Translations under genes and position numbers: made by a program
Part shown: one piece after another, positions 1-9,579 of the stretch
How positions within the stretch are numbered: the first letter of the stretch is position 1
Layout: the number at the start of each line of letters is the position of its first letter
Assembly: GCA_030374735.1 (NCBI GenBank)
Contig: JASCIV010000355.1
Location: 1-23,181 of the forward strand
DNA length: 23,181 bases
Reading direction: 5' to 3'
From: Gracilaria caudata
Taxonomy: Eukaryota > Rhodophyta > Florideophyceae > Gracilariales > Gracilariaceae
Notes under the pieces: model-generated
What the model was told of the DNA's origin: nothing
Databases searched by the model: none
What the model saw: the letters and a program-made list of their open reading frames with translations, nothing else

Positions 1-1440
1 CGTATGTACATGGACGCGTAGGATGTGCGCATGTAGTTTGCATCTCGTAGATTATTTATGTAGAGCTTAGCCGCGATAGTACTCGAACGAACGAAGAAAA
101 ATCAACGAACGAACATCTACACTACAGTAAACTTCAGCTTTACGACAGTCTTTGACTGCACTCGACGCAGCCCTCTCGTGGGCCGTAAGTCCGTATGCGT
201 ACGCAGCCCATCCGTGGGCCGCCACTGCGCTCGTTAGTGCAAGCAGGAAGATCAGCCTCGCTGGAGGCCGGGACAGCGGAGCTGCGCTGAAACAACTGCC
301 TAGTCCCCACTTCGGAACCAGAGCAGCTTTTATGACAGATCTCGACAGGAGCTTTCGTCAGGATTAAGAGCTCGCGAAACTGCCGTCTGAATGTCGCTCT
401 CCAGCGTCGATGCTTGGAGAAGAGAAGTGTCTCGTCGTATTTTGGACACAGCTCTGTGTAGAAGGCGAGTTCACGCCGTCACGTCCAATCAAGAGGTGTA
501 GGCCTATGTACTCAACAGTTCACAATGGTGGGCAGCCAAAGCGCCTTAGACGAGACAATGTTTGGGCATATGACGCTTGTGCTACCCTTCAAGCGTGAGT
601 CCTCGTTCAGATAATCGTTCTATTACATTCTGTGACTGGATCCTCGCCACAGGTTACCGCTAGATATCTAATCGAGATGTAAGATCATGAAGGAGGTTTC
701 AACAAAACGGTACATTACAACTCATTTCACTGACGAATGTGGAGCGCATTACAAGCAAATGATGGACAGTTTGTTACGAAGTAGCGGGATTGAAGACTGC
801 GTTACTGCACTACGCACTGGTAGCGGGATTGAAGTCTGCGTTACTACATTACGCACAAGGCGAGGAATGAGAATGGTTTGCTTGATGAGCATCCAACTCA
901 AATCGGACAAATGTATTCTCCAAACAAATGTGACAACTCTGAAGGCCGGGTCCCAGAGGTAGAGTTGGGGATGTATGTCTGAACATCGTATGAATATAGA
1001 CAAAGTAAAGTGAAGGTTTTGATCTACAGCTGTAGCAAACCCAACTTAGTTCTGTCATACCACGTTTCACTTAGAAGTGTTGGAGTGTAGCAACAACGCA
1101 TGAACGAAAGTTCGAATATAACATAAGCGCTTCTACAGTGCGAGCCAGGATTTGCGTGGAATCATGTTTCTGATCTATACGTATTGGTTAATTTCTATGA
1201 TCATTTTTTATTCTTGGAATGTCGCAAATGCGGTATTGTCACATGACAACAGTATACACACGATAGTGCATGTATGGCAGTTACTAGTGTTAGAATATGG
1301 GTGTGCGCATATAAAGACGGCAAACCGTGGAGGACTCCTCACCGCTGGAGTTCGGTATCTGCCAACGATAACATTGCTGTACAGTACACTAGGCTGATCT
1401 CCAGCACAATAAAGGGCACTGGGCCCAGGTGAGGGAGGCA
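1..1440. other. Unassigned flank left of the gypsy element
   Basis: No gene can be supported here. Short open frames exist on both strands (for example 410-598 plus, 62 codons, and 687-962 plus, 91 codons), but none shows a recognisable domain. A TATAAAG string lies at 1310-1316 and an AATAAA-like string near 1408; both may be chance. The first 120 bases repeat short strings such as AACGAACGA. If the gypsy element inserted between the promoter and ATG of the transposase at 12039, the last part of this flank should be the 5' end of that transposon, but I could not show this. Confidence 0.5.
781..858 (+). repeat. Two-copy 39-bp tandem duplication
   Basis: Two adjacent 39-bp units, 781-819 and 820-858, both begin GTAGCGGGATTGAAG. 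They agree at 34 of the first 37 bases. The unit length is a multiple of three, so the open frame at 687-962 runs through both copies and repeats a 13-residue block, but that frame has no recognisable product. Simple local duplication is the likely origin. Confidence 0.85.
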
Positions 1441-1865
1441 GCACTGCCAACCAACAACCAACCTTCAACACTTGAGATGAGCCTAAGTCGGCTTCGATAA
1501 TAGTAGCACCTATAGTGCGGCGCCTAAAACGTCTGAGCTAGAGCCCCTGTTCCGAGGCTCTCCTCATCGTTGTATGTACATACTCATTTTATTTCGGTTG
1601 TTTTCTTTCTTTGCTTGTTTGTTATGTTTATGTGATCTTCCACAGGATATTCTGCCGTTCTGCGTGCATTGGTACCGCCCACTCGAACCCTCTTACGTGT
1701 CCACACGTCGCATTCGTACTCGCGAGACACACTCTGGTGCTCCCGACATACACTCGTTGGGGTTCTAGCGAACGTCGCTCGCAAGGCGACACCCGCTTCC
1801 TGCGGTTTTTTGGTGGTTCTTTCCACGCGCTACCGAGGCTCTACAGTCATTAGTGTAATACCACA
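1441..1865 (+). repeat. 5' long terminal repeat
   Basis: This segment is repeated in direct orientation at 11605-12023. The shared block begins with CCAACAACCAACCTTCAAC and ends with AATACCACA. In the first 130 or so aligned bases I count about 15 mismatches, so the insertion is not recent. The 3' edge at the terminal CA is clear because sequences diverge right after it. The 5' edge is blurred: this copy reads GCACTGCC and the other reads GCACCACT before the shared block. The LTR would carry the element's promoter and polyadenylation signal, which I cannot place. Confidence 0.85.
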
Positions 1866-2260
1866 CATAGTGGTCTTCCGACTTAGAAACTGTCACAACG
1901 TTTTGTATTGTGCTGTCGCGCGCGAGCTGTCTTCATTTGGTCGTGTCACGCACGTTTGTTTCCCGTTCGGAATAATGTACGAGGTCCGAGATCGGAAATA
2001 CTGAAGCCGAAACCTTCGTCAGGGAATCTGCACTGTCAGAGAACATTCAAGTCCGGATCTTTTCCTTCGTTTCGTTCATCGGATATCTCGAAGTTTTTCA
2101 GTTGTGTACTGTTCTTTCGTTTGTTTTTTGTTGTTTCTCTTCTTGAGATTTGTGTATCGTTATCTATTTTGGTTGTGTCTGTATCGATCTTGTGTTTCTC
2201 GTGTGAGATTGGTTGTTACTCTTTTGTGCTTTTGGTTACGTTGTCTGCATCGTGGTCTGG
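1866..2260 (+). other. Gypsy 5' leader with possible primer binding site
   Basis: This 395-bp stretch between the LTR and the first gag ATG is T-rich, especially 2095-2240, and shows no convincing coding frame. A TGG that could begin a tRNA primer binding site lies at 1871-1873, five bases after the LTR, and continues TCTTCCGAC. I cannot match it to a named tRNA, so the primer site is only a guess. Confidence 0.5.
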
Positions 2261-4412
2261 ATGACCAGTACAAATCAATCTGCGAGACAAACGAGAAGTT
2301 GCTCTGGGTCAGGAAAGCCTGAGGCTGATGCGGCACCCCGCTTAACCACCTCCACGGAGGTTGGCAATCGCCTGTACAGGCAGGCGAAAACGAAGTCGAG
2401 ATCGACAGAAGGAGCAGATGCCCCTTCCGAAGTCCCGAAGGCCACCATTCGTGAGGCTGGTTCCTCTCAGGACTTGATGTCACGGATGGGACTGCCCTGC
2501 GTGCAGAGGTTGCAGCGCTCCGTGCGGAGTCTGAGAGTCAGAAGCTCCGTCTGGGGAAATGGAGAGTCAGGTTATTCTGCTGAGATCGTCGTTGGAGACG
2601 TTGAAGAAAGCGAGCGCTGCTCTGAGCAGCGGTAAAAAAGATGCAGAAAGATTGGCTGACACGGTTCGGACAAGCTGGGAAGATCTTAATGAGGTGTTAG
2701 AACAACGTGGAAATGCCACTGGAGCTTTTCTGACACTACTGGTCACTGTCAAGGAGGTTCTCTTACGTGTCAATCCGCGACTTCAGCGATTGGAGAATGT
2801 GGTAGACACACCGGTCGTTGCGCCTGTGCCTGAGGTGCAGGATGTTGGAGCCGGTCACGCCGAAGCTCTTTCGCAGAAGCCTGCAGATGTGAAGCTCTCT
2901 TCCAAGCGGTCGAAGTCGAAGAAGTGTAAGAAGGCCTATCTGACAGAAGAAGAGGAAGATTCCGAAGACTTGGATGATGATTCAGGTGATTCCGACGAAA
3001 ATTCGTCAAAACACGACAGTTCTAGTGACGAAGATACTCGCAAGTCGAGGAAGAAAAAGAGTGGTAACTCACTGATGCGTCGTCGGAAGGGTCCGTCCTA
3101 TCGTGGGATGAAGCCACTTCCATGCACCAATTGGCTATATTAGTAGGTAATGGATTACCGTTATTATCGGTTGCGCCTTCAAAGGAAGAAGCGAAATGGT
3201 CACCAGACGGCGAAAGTGAAGGATCACATAAAACGACTGAAGGTTGGGCTCGATGAGTTGAGATTCACTGAGAAGGATCCCTTTCTTATCTTCGAGTTTC
3301 TGTCTCGTTTCGTTGCCAAAGCCAACAAACTGCGTGTTAGTCAAGCTCGAGCCTTCGTGGAGTTATCAAACTTCTTTTCCGGATTTGCCCTTGAGCAATA
3401 TCGTGCCGTTTCCGGTCCGATCACGCTCGATGAAGGTGGTGTCACCAGTTGGCCTGCCGCTGTACAGTACCTGCCGCGAAGTTACGCGACTTCGAATGCG
3501 ATTCGTTTCGCCATCCTGAGTCTCAGGGATGTTGTCCAGGAACCTCGAGAAAAGGAAGTTGACTACAGTTCTAGGCTGAACAATGCCGCCACTCGATGTG
3601 GAAATGTTCACTCTACGGAAAAAAAGATGACGTTGTTCACTGATGGACTGAATCCAACAGTGAAGTCTTTGGTAGCCCGTCATCGGGAGAAGAACAGAAG
3701 AATTACTTGTTTGGAATTGGGGCAGTTTTCCCAAGCCGAAGATGAAGCCTTTTGTGTACATCGTGGTCCCCGAACTCGCATGCTTGGAAGGTACCCAGTT
3801 GATGTGGTGGATCCCTGACGCCTCTCTAAGAAAGGAAAGGTTTTACATCTATAGTCATCAGTCGAATCACGTTCTACAACGCGAACGGTTCAGCAAGATT
3901 GTGACGTCTACGATGACGCTCTCCAGTATCCGGATTTTCCAGAACACTCCGCGCCTACTTCGGACTTGCCTACTACTGATTCTACTGTAGAGGATGATTT
4001 GCTAGCTACGGAGCACCGCAGGTACAGGGGTAACCCTATGGTTCCGCCTCTTTGGGGCTTCACTTCGAAGAAACCAGGTTGGGTTGATACTCGTAGGACG
4101 AACCAGCAAGCTGGACTAAACAGGGAAGGCCTGATTTGTTACAGCTGCTATGGCAGGCACCATCTGTCATCAGAATGTACCTTGCCTGAGAAGGGGTTGT
4201 ATTGCGTTGTCTTGAACTACGAGTTCCTCTCAGAGACAGAACGTGCCCGCGTACGCGATCAATCGTATAGGAAAGCCAAGGTTTAGGCGCTAGCTGACGA
4301 GATGCGCCGAAATCAAATTCAGGCTCAGAGTACCGATAGACTGCAGGCCTCTGCTTCTGGAGATGTTCGGAACGACCCTGAGGCGAAGTCGAACCCCCAT
4401 CAGGGAAACTAA
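2261..4412 (+). pseudogene. gag: gag, broken: coiled coil, acidic linker, gag domain, CCHC knuckle
   Basis: This encodes the capsid/nucleocapsid precursor. Reading begins at the ATG at 2261. A leucine/alanine/glutamate heptad stretch (ALRAEVAALRAE, near 2500) suggests a coiled coil, and the frame changes twice by about 2580. From there one frame runs to 4412 and is interrupted by stops at 3141, 3816, 3852 and 4284. In order it shows more predicted coiled coil, a Lys/Ser/Asp/Glu-rich linker (2890-3070), a Retrotrans_gag-like region (about 3240-3740, including CGNVHS and LVARHREKNRR), and a perfect C-X2-C-X4-H-X4-C zinc knuckle at 4137-4178. Placement before protease and the knuckle make the call firm. 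It cannot yield full-length Gag. Exact boundaries of the gag domain are by eye. Confidence 0.82.
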
Positions 4413-4423
4413 GTGAGGGAGTC

Positions 4424-5437
4424 TTCGAGGGGTTGGTTAGGATTGACGCCATCCTGGCGACAGGGGAATTGAAATGGTCCCGCTCCCTGGATTATGAACC
4501 GAAGGTCTTTCTGAGACCAGATCGATCTTCACATGTCGAAAAGCAAGTGCAGATTGACTGCACATTGCAACGTTCTTGGAGAAGATATGTGTGTCCGAAG
4601 TGAAAGACGTACTTTGTCATGGTGATGGCACTCCGTAATTATAAGGTGTACGCCGGTGTCGGCTCTTCTACGGCGCTTCTGTCACGCAGGCTTGCTGTAT
4701 TGGATACCGAGGTAGGTCCGAAATTCATCATAGTTTCTGAACTCCGTACGGACGAGCGAGCTTGAATCAGAGAGACAGAACTACCGGATATCCGGGATGC
4801 GAACAAGAGACCCATCAAGTCTCTTGGAACCATCAAACTTGTTGTTCGATTAGGAAAGCATGTTGCCATTTTGCTGTTGATCTTGTGTTCCATGTTAACT
4901 GCACCAGTTGTTCTGGGATGTTACTATTGTGACACATTTGTCGAAGCTGTCCGTCCCCGGAGTGGGGAAGTTCAGTTTGACGACCGCTCAACCGTGCCGA
5001 CTGTGCGCAAGCCATTACGGCAACCCGCATCTACTCTGCCATTACCCGCTTCACAGGAGTATCAGCCCCAACAGGGGAGGAGCTCTCCGAAGATTCGCGT
5101 TTGTCAGCAGACATTCATTCCGCCTCAATTTGAGGCATTTGTGTCACTCATTACTGAGAAGCATGGATTAATTGTCATTCAGCCTAATGCTGAACTCTAT
5201 CATTCCCATAAACTACTCCTCGCGAATGGCATCGCTCAGGTGGACCCGAAGGTGCCTTTCAAAATCTTGGTGAGCAACACTGGCTCTGTAGAACGCCGCT
5301 TGCACAACAACCAGGTCGTCGGGACCGCATTACCATACCCCTCGGCGTTGATAACGACATACGTCATGATGGACCACGTGGACATGCCGCATTCAGAACC
5401 ACCGGGAGTGGATGACAACGTGATGAACACGAAGTAG
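4424..5437 (+). pseudogene. Retroelement aspartic protease region, active site altered
   Basis: This is the protease that would mature Gag-Pol, in one frame distinct from gag. Stops fall at 4601 and 4763, and the frame closes with TAG at 5435. The segment LAVLDTEVGPKFI (about 4691-4729) sits where retropepsins have their catalytic D-T/S-G; here the codons at 4703-4711 read Asp-Thr-Glu, so the invariant Gly is Glu. The flap-like segment DIRDANKRPIKSLGTIKL and the later VVLGCYYCDTF fit the second half of a gypsy protease. The part after 4960 is a Pro-rich link to reverse transcriptase. Identification rests on position and motif pattern. The frame continues past 5437 towards reverse transcriptase with another TAG at 5483. 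Confidence 0.68.
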
Positions 5438-5525
5438 GAGAAGATCTCTGAAGAAGAGATTGAGAAAGCCCTCGAGAGCGTGTAGATAGGACACGTTTCT
5501 GAAGAGTACAAGGAAAGATTGCGAC

Positions 5526-6393
5526 ATGTTGCTGAAGTTTTCGCATATGCGGAGTGGCCGCAATGGTCAGATTGCGGCCACCGAACATCACATCGATGTA
5601 CTGCCGGGTACGAGACCCATCTCTCAGCCGCCTTATCGGGCAGGCCCGTGTACTCGTCAAATCGAACAAGAAAATGTGGAGTCCACGCTGGAGAAGGGAA
5701 TAATTGAGCCCGCTCAATCAGCTTGGGCCTCCCCAGTTGTTTTCGCACTCAAGGCAGATAGTTCGCTACGCTTTGGCGTTGATTATCGAAAACTGAACGC
5801 AGTCACTGTCCGGGATACATATCCTTTTGCCGCGCATGGGTGAATGCATCGCCAGTCTTGGTGGAACCAATATTTTAACGACACTTGACGCCAACTGGGG
5901 TTACTGGTAAGTGCCCATTGCACAAAAGGACCACGACAAGACCGCTTTTGTCTGTCATGCTGGGTCGTATCGCTTTAAGCGAATGCCATTTGTACTAACC
6001 AATGCTCCTGCGACTTTCCAGCGCGACATCGACATTATACTTTCGCAATACAAGTGAAAAACTTGTTTAGTCTATCTTGATGATATCATAAATTTCAGTA
6101 AGAATATGGGCGACCATTTCAAGGATGTGGAGGCAATCCTCGAGAAGCTGCAAGATGCTGGAATTTCCTTGAAGATCAAGAAATGTGAATGGTGTACAGA
6201 CCAGGTGAACTACTTTGGACATAGGATCAAACGAAGGACACTGGAAATGGGAGAAGTGCAGATCGCTGCGATTCGTGAAGCGAAACTGCCACGTACTCAG
6301 ACCCAAAAGCGTGCCTTCTTGGGGCCTTGTAACGTCTACCGACGATTGGTTTGCGATACTCGCATGTTGATGCGCCTTCGAACGCAAATTTGA
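5526..6393 (+). pseudogene. pol: Reverse transcriptase domain, frameshifted
   Basis: This is RVT_1-type reverse transcriptase, which copies element RNA to cDNA in the cytoplasmic particle. The first frame (5526-5843) gives the fingers with GVDYRKLNAVTVRDTYP, a hallmark of Ty3/gypsy. A shift near 5830 moves to a second frame with LTTLDANWGYW (motif A, catalytic Asp), RFKRMPFVLTNAPATFQ, and YLDD at 6073-6084 (two catalytic Asp), then the thumb and connection. Stops lie at 5908 and 6055 in the second frame, the latter six codons before YLDD. The catalytic residues themselves are intact, so the breaks and not the active site make it inactive. A further shift near 6355 leads into RNase H. Confidence 0.9.
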
Positions 6394-7061
6394 AGAAAGG
6401 TCAACCCATACTGTCGAAGGAATTCGGACAAGCCGAAACAGAAGCCTTTGAAACCCTCAGACGGCTGCTGACATCAGCACCCGTATTGCCTCTACCCCGC
6501 CTGGATTTACCGTACTCGGTAGACACGAACTCCAGTGAGTATCAGGTAGGGTGTGACCTTTTTCAGATGCACGAAGACGGCAAGCAATATCCAATTGGAT
6601 ACTGGTCACGGTCACTGCACCAGGCAGAGAAGAACTACTCAGTGTCAGAAAAGGTGTGTCATGCTGTTGTTTGGGCTCTCAAGACCCTTCGGCCTTACCT
6701 ATAAGGGGTACACGTGACGGTCAATACCGATCATTCTTGCCTACGATGGCTTTTGTTTATCAATGACCCATCAGGCCCTTTGATGCGCTGGCGTTTACGC
6801 CTTTCTGAATTTGACTTCCAAGTCAACTACAGGAAGGGAACTTCAAACATCCACGCCGACGCGTTATCGCGACTCGAAACTTTGGGCGAAACCCAAATAC
6901 CCATTGACGACGAGACCCCATGTTTACTAATGGAGGATTTGACTAGTGAGCATGAACTAGATTGCCTCGACGAAGAAAATCATGCCTTCGATTTGCTGGT
7001 AGCGCAGACTACAAACACCGTCGCGGAGGAACTTCTCGAGCGAACAAAATCCAATTATTGA
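6351..7061 (+). pseudogene. pol: Tether and RNase H domain, one internal stop
   Basis: This domain degrades RNA in the RNA-DNA hybrid. One frame runs from 6351 to 7061, interrupted only by TAA at 6702-6704. The four acidic ligands are visible in order: Asp in SVDTNSS (6522), Glu in SVSEKVCHAVVWALKTL, Asp in VNTDHSCLRWL just after the stop, and Asp in NIHADALSRL. The order and spacing are those of the RNase HI-like domain of Ty3/gypsy elements (RT_RNaseH). The tail after DALSRL is acidic. Another frame takes over near 7051 for integrase. Apart from the stop this is among the best kept domains of the element. Confidence 0.9.
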
Positions 7062-8646
7062 AGCTAACAAAACTCCTGAAACTCTCCTTCGTGAAAAAGT
7101 CACCGATGACTTCTGCACCGGCATTCGCTCTCATCCTAACGGGGGGGAGAACATGCCATTTGTTATGGACGATCGCGGTATTCTAGTCCGCACAGTGGAG
7201 GCCTATGACCAAATCGTGATACGGCACGTTCTACAGAGCACGGTACTGCATTTGGCTCATCGCTCTCAGCTATCTGGTTATCCAGGAGGTACGAAGTTAT
7301 CAATGACGCTTAGGAGAGGTTTTTGCTGGCCTACATTTGCTTTAGATTTTCACACAACCGCCAGGTTATACTTCACGTGCGCAAAGAATAGAGTCAAACT
7401 CTGGAAGATGAAGAAGACTTTGAAGCTATTTCCGGCGACATCGCCTTTGGAGTGTGTCAGTATTAACATCTTGGGCGAACTAATTCGCTCAAAGCGAGAC
7501 AATCGTTACCTGTTGGTAATCACTAAAACCGCTTTTAGAAGCTGATCAAGATTGTCCCGCTGAAGCGAATTACCGCGGCGCGTTCGCACGAGCGTTTATT
7601 AACCCCTGGGTGTATAGCTACGGACTGCCGGACACGCTGTTATCGAATAACGGGAAGCAGTTCACTCAAGATTCTTCCCGGACATATGTGGAATACTGGG
7701 TGTGAAGAACGTTTGTACCACGACGTATCATCCAGAGTACAACGGTCGGGTGCAGCGCTACAACCGCACGCACCTCGCCGCACTTAGGAAATACGTCGTT
7801 GATCACCCTACCGATTGGGATTTGTGTACAGACACTCTGTGCTACGCGTACAATACGCAGGTTCATGCGACGACGAAGTTTGCACCATTTGAGTTGGCAT
7901 CATCTCGCCGACCGCCGGCACTACCGCTTGAGATCCGCTCGGATGACCACGAAAACACTACGCCGAAGCCGGTTCAGTTCCACTTACGTTGGAGGAACGA
8001 GTTGCGCAAACGCACGATGCAAGCCGCAAAGGAAATGGGTGAAGCCCAAGTGCGATATAAGAAGAATTACGACGCGTCCTTGCGACGAGCGCTTCCGGAT
8101 CTCCGGGTTGGTGGTCACGTCTTCGTGAGATCTGAGCGCTCTGAGGGTAGGAAGGTAGGCGAAGAAATGGAGAGAAAGAAGGGCCAGAAGCTGGCACCGA
8201 TCGCGAATGGACCTCATGAAGTGGTCGAATTTGACGAGCCTACAGTCGTTATCAAACGAGGGGCGGAAGTGGAGCGCACTTCCCGCGATAGAGTGGTGAA
8301 CACACAGGTCCCACCGAGCCCCCAACCCGCACAAGCTGGAGCTGGAACAGGAGAATCCAAACTCGAAGACAGGTCGCGCATGACGCAAGGCGATGAGCAC
8401 ACTCAAGAACTGCCAAGTATAGACAATGCGGAAGCCTCTGAGGGTGACAACATTGGCAATTCTGCCAGTGCAGTCCATGAGAACGATAGTGCATCAACAT
8501 ATATTCCCTATGAGGTTGCAGAACCCACAGCTGTGGAGCGACCGTCTCTTTGCGAAGAGAAAATTGTCAATGAAGACCCAACTGGTCATGACGCGGGGAC
8601 TCCCCTACAAAGCTCGGCTTTTGTAAGACCGAATCAGGCTGGATGA
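7051..8646 (+). pseudogene. pol: Integrase with catalytic triad replaced
   Basis: Integrase joins cDNA to the chromosome. The N-terminal zinc finger region is recognisable at about 7250-7380, but two expected ligands are Tyr: GYPGG (7279-7281) in place of the usual His, and YFTC (7369-7371) in place of the first Cys. The rve core follows: SINILG has Asn (7465-7467) at the first Asp position, LLSNNGKQF has Asn (7646-7648) at the second, and NGRVQRYNRT has Gln (7753-7755) at the Glu. Frames change near 7550, 7580 and 7695. The last frame (7702-8646) is open for 314 codons and holds a GPY/F-like module (KLAPIANGPHEVV, near 8209) and an acidic tail. It is inactive on every count. Confidence 0.9.
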
Positions 8647-8822
8647 CAACGTTGAAGTCCTGGGCGGACAGTAGCTGTCGAGGCCACGTCTTCGCCTGCT
8701 AAGTGGGGTAACCGAGAAAAAAAAGCACAGAAGATCGCCAGCGAAACGCCATCTTTGGAAAGGACTCTGGAAGTTCAGGCGAACAAGATACGAACCAGAA
8801 CCCTGGCATACATCGGAAAGAC

Positions 8823-9032
8823 AAGGAGGAGTTCGTCCTCGAACGGATTGTGGGGCACGGCTGAAATGCAAAGGATAACAGCATGCTGTTTCGAGCCCGT
8901 TGGTACGGGTTACCTCCGAGTCAGGACACATGGGAGCCCATCTCAAACTTGCCGCGTTGGGTGGTGATTGCGTATTGCACACGCGCAAGAAGGGCTGTTC
9001 CTGACAATTTGGACGATTCACTCGTTGGATAA
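8823..9032 (+). pseudogene. C-terminal chromodomain of the integrase
   Basis: Chromodomains of chromoviruses bind histone marks and steer integration. This frame reads EEFVLERIVGHG, one TGA stop, then DNSMLFRARWYGLPPSQ and DTWEPISNL, and ends at TAA 9030-9032. The order hydrophobic strand, LFRARWYG, DTWEP and the final helix matches the chromodomain fold; Phe (in EEF), Trp (in RWYG) and Trp (in DTWEP) are at the aromatic-cage positions. It follows the integrase by about 180 bases in another frame, so at least one frameshift separates them. The intervening 8647-8822 has no continuous frame. Confidence 0.82.
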
Positions 9033-9579
9033 CTGGATTCCTAAAAGCGTTGGTCGCAATGGAGCTGAGGACTATGGACACCTTGGAAGGTTGAAGATGA
9101 TGGAGGCACACCACGCAGTTGAAAGAGGAGTGGAGCTGCTCTCGTGATGAAGACGGTGAAGCGCGTACGACTGAAGTTCTCAGAAGGTGATGCTGCTGAC
9201 AGCGCGAAAGGCGTTTGCCACGGCGCATGGCCGTATCAAATAATCGTTCCCAAAATTGCCAGATTTTTTGAAGCGCGTGTGCACGCGAGTGTTTCGGACT
9301 AAACAAAGAATTGTCGCTATCTCGGCTTCTAGGCCATGCGGGAGGAATCTGAGTGCAGATTTGGAGTCTCTGCAGACGATCACGAATGGCCTTTTCTTCC
9401 GCCATTTGGCGAGAAATCGCGCAAGGAACGCAGAGTACTGCCCAAAAAATCGTGCAATTAATATATTTGATAACTGTACCTTGGCACGGCGTATGACGCA
9501 GGGACGAACGATGATGAGAAGGGAAATTGAGAGAAGCTTGAGCTAATAGCCGGGAAGGAGGCGAGAAGTTCGGTTGCCG
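9033..9579 (+). other. Gypsy 3' non-coding stretch with a polypurine run
   Basis: No domain is recognisable on either strand. A plus-strand frame at 9256-9546 (96 codons) and a long minus-strand frame crossing into the chromodomain are open but look uninformative. A polypurine run GGGAAGGAGGCGAGAAG lies at about 9553-9569. Such a run normally abuts the 3' LTR in Ty3/gypsy elements, yet here the LTR is 2 kb further on. Confidence 0.4.

Noticed and set aside
152..598. Two short plus-strand ORFs at the left edge
   Set aside because: No domain, the first lacks an ATG start, and no splice pattern connects them convincingly.
781..858. CRISPR-like repeat
   Set aside because: Only two directly adjacent copies with no spacer, in a eukaryotic context.
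1584..2004. Several overlapping ORFs at 1574-2004
   Set aside because: They lie in the LTR and leader; matching frames reappear in the second LTR only because the DNA is repeated.
5236..5748. 170-codon minus-strand ORF
   Set aside because: It lies opposite the protease/reverse transcriptase junction and shows no domain.
2261..7061. Stop-codon reassignment or readthrough to explain in-frame stops in gag-pol
   Set aside because: All three stop codons appear (for example TAG 3141, TGA 4601, TAA 5908) together with many frameshifts and lost catalytic residues, so decay explains them.
7040..7061. Programmed frameshift between RNase H and integrase
   Set aside because: The frames overlap by only a few codons and many other shifts occur along pol; no slippery site stands out.
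7984..8478. 164-codon minus-strand ORF
   Set aside because: It is a shadow of the integrase C-terminal frame, which has clear motifs.
8605..9405. 266-codon minus-strand ORF
   Set aside because: It is antisense to the chromodomain and end of pol, has no recognisable domain, and is low-complexity in its predicted composition.
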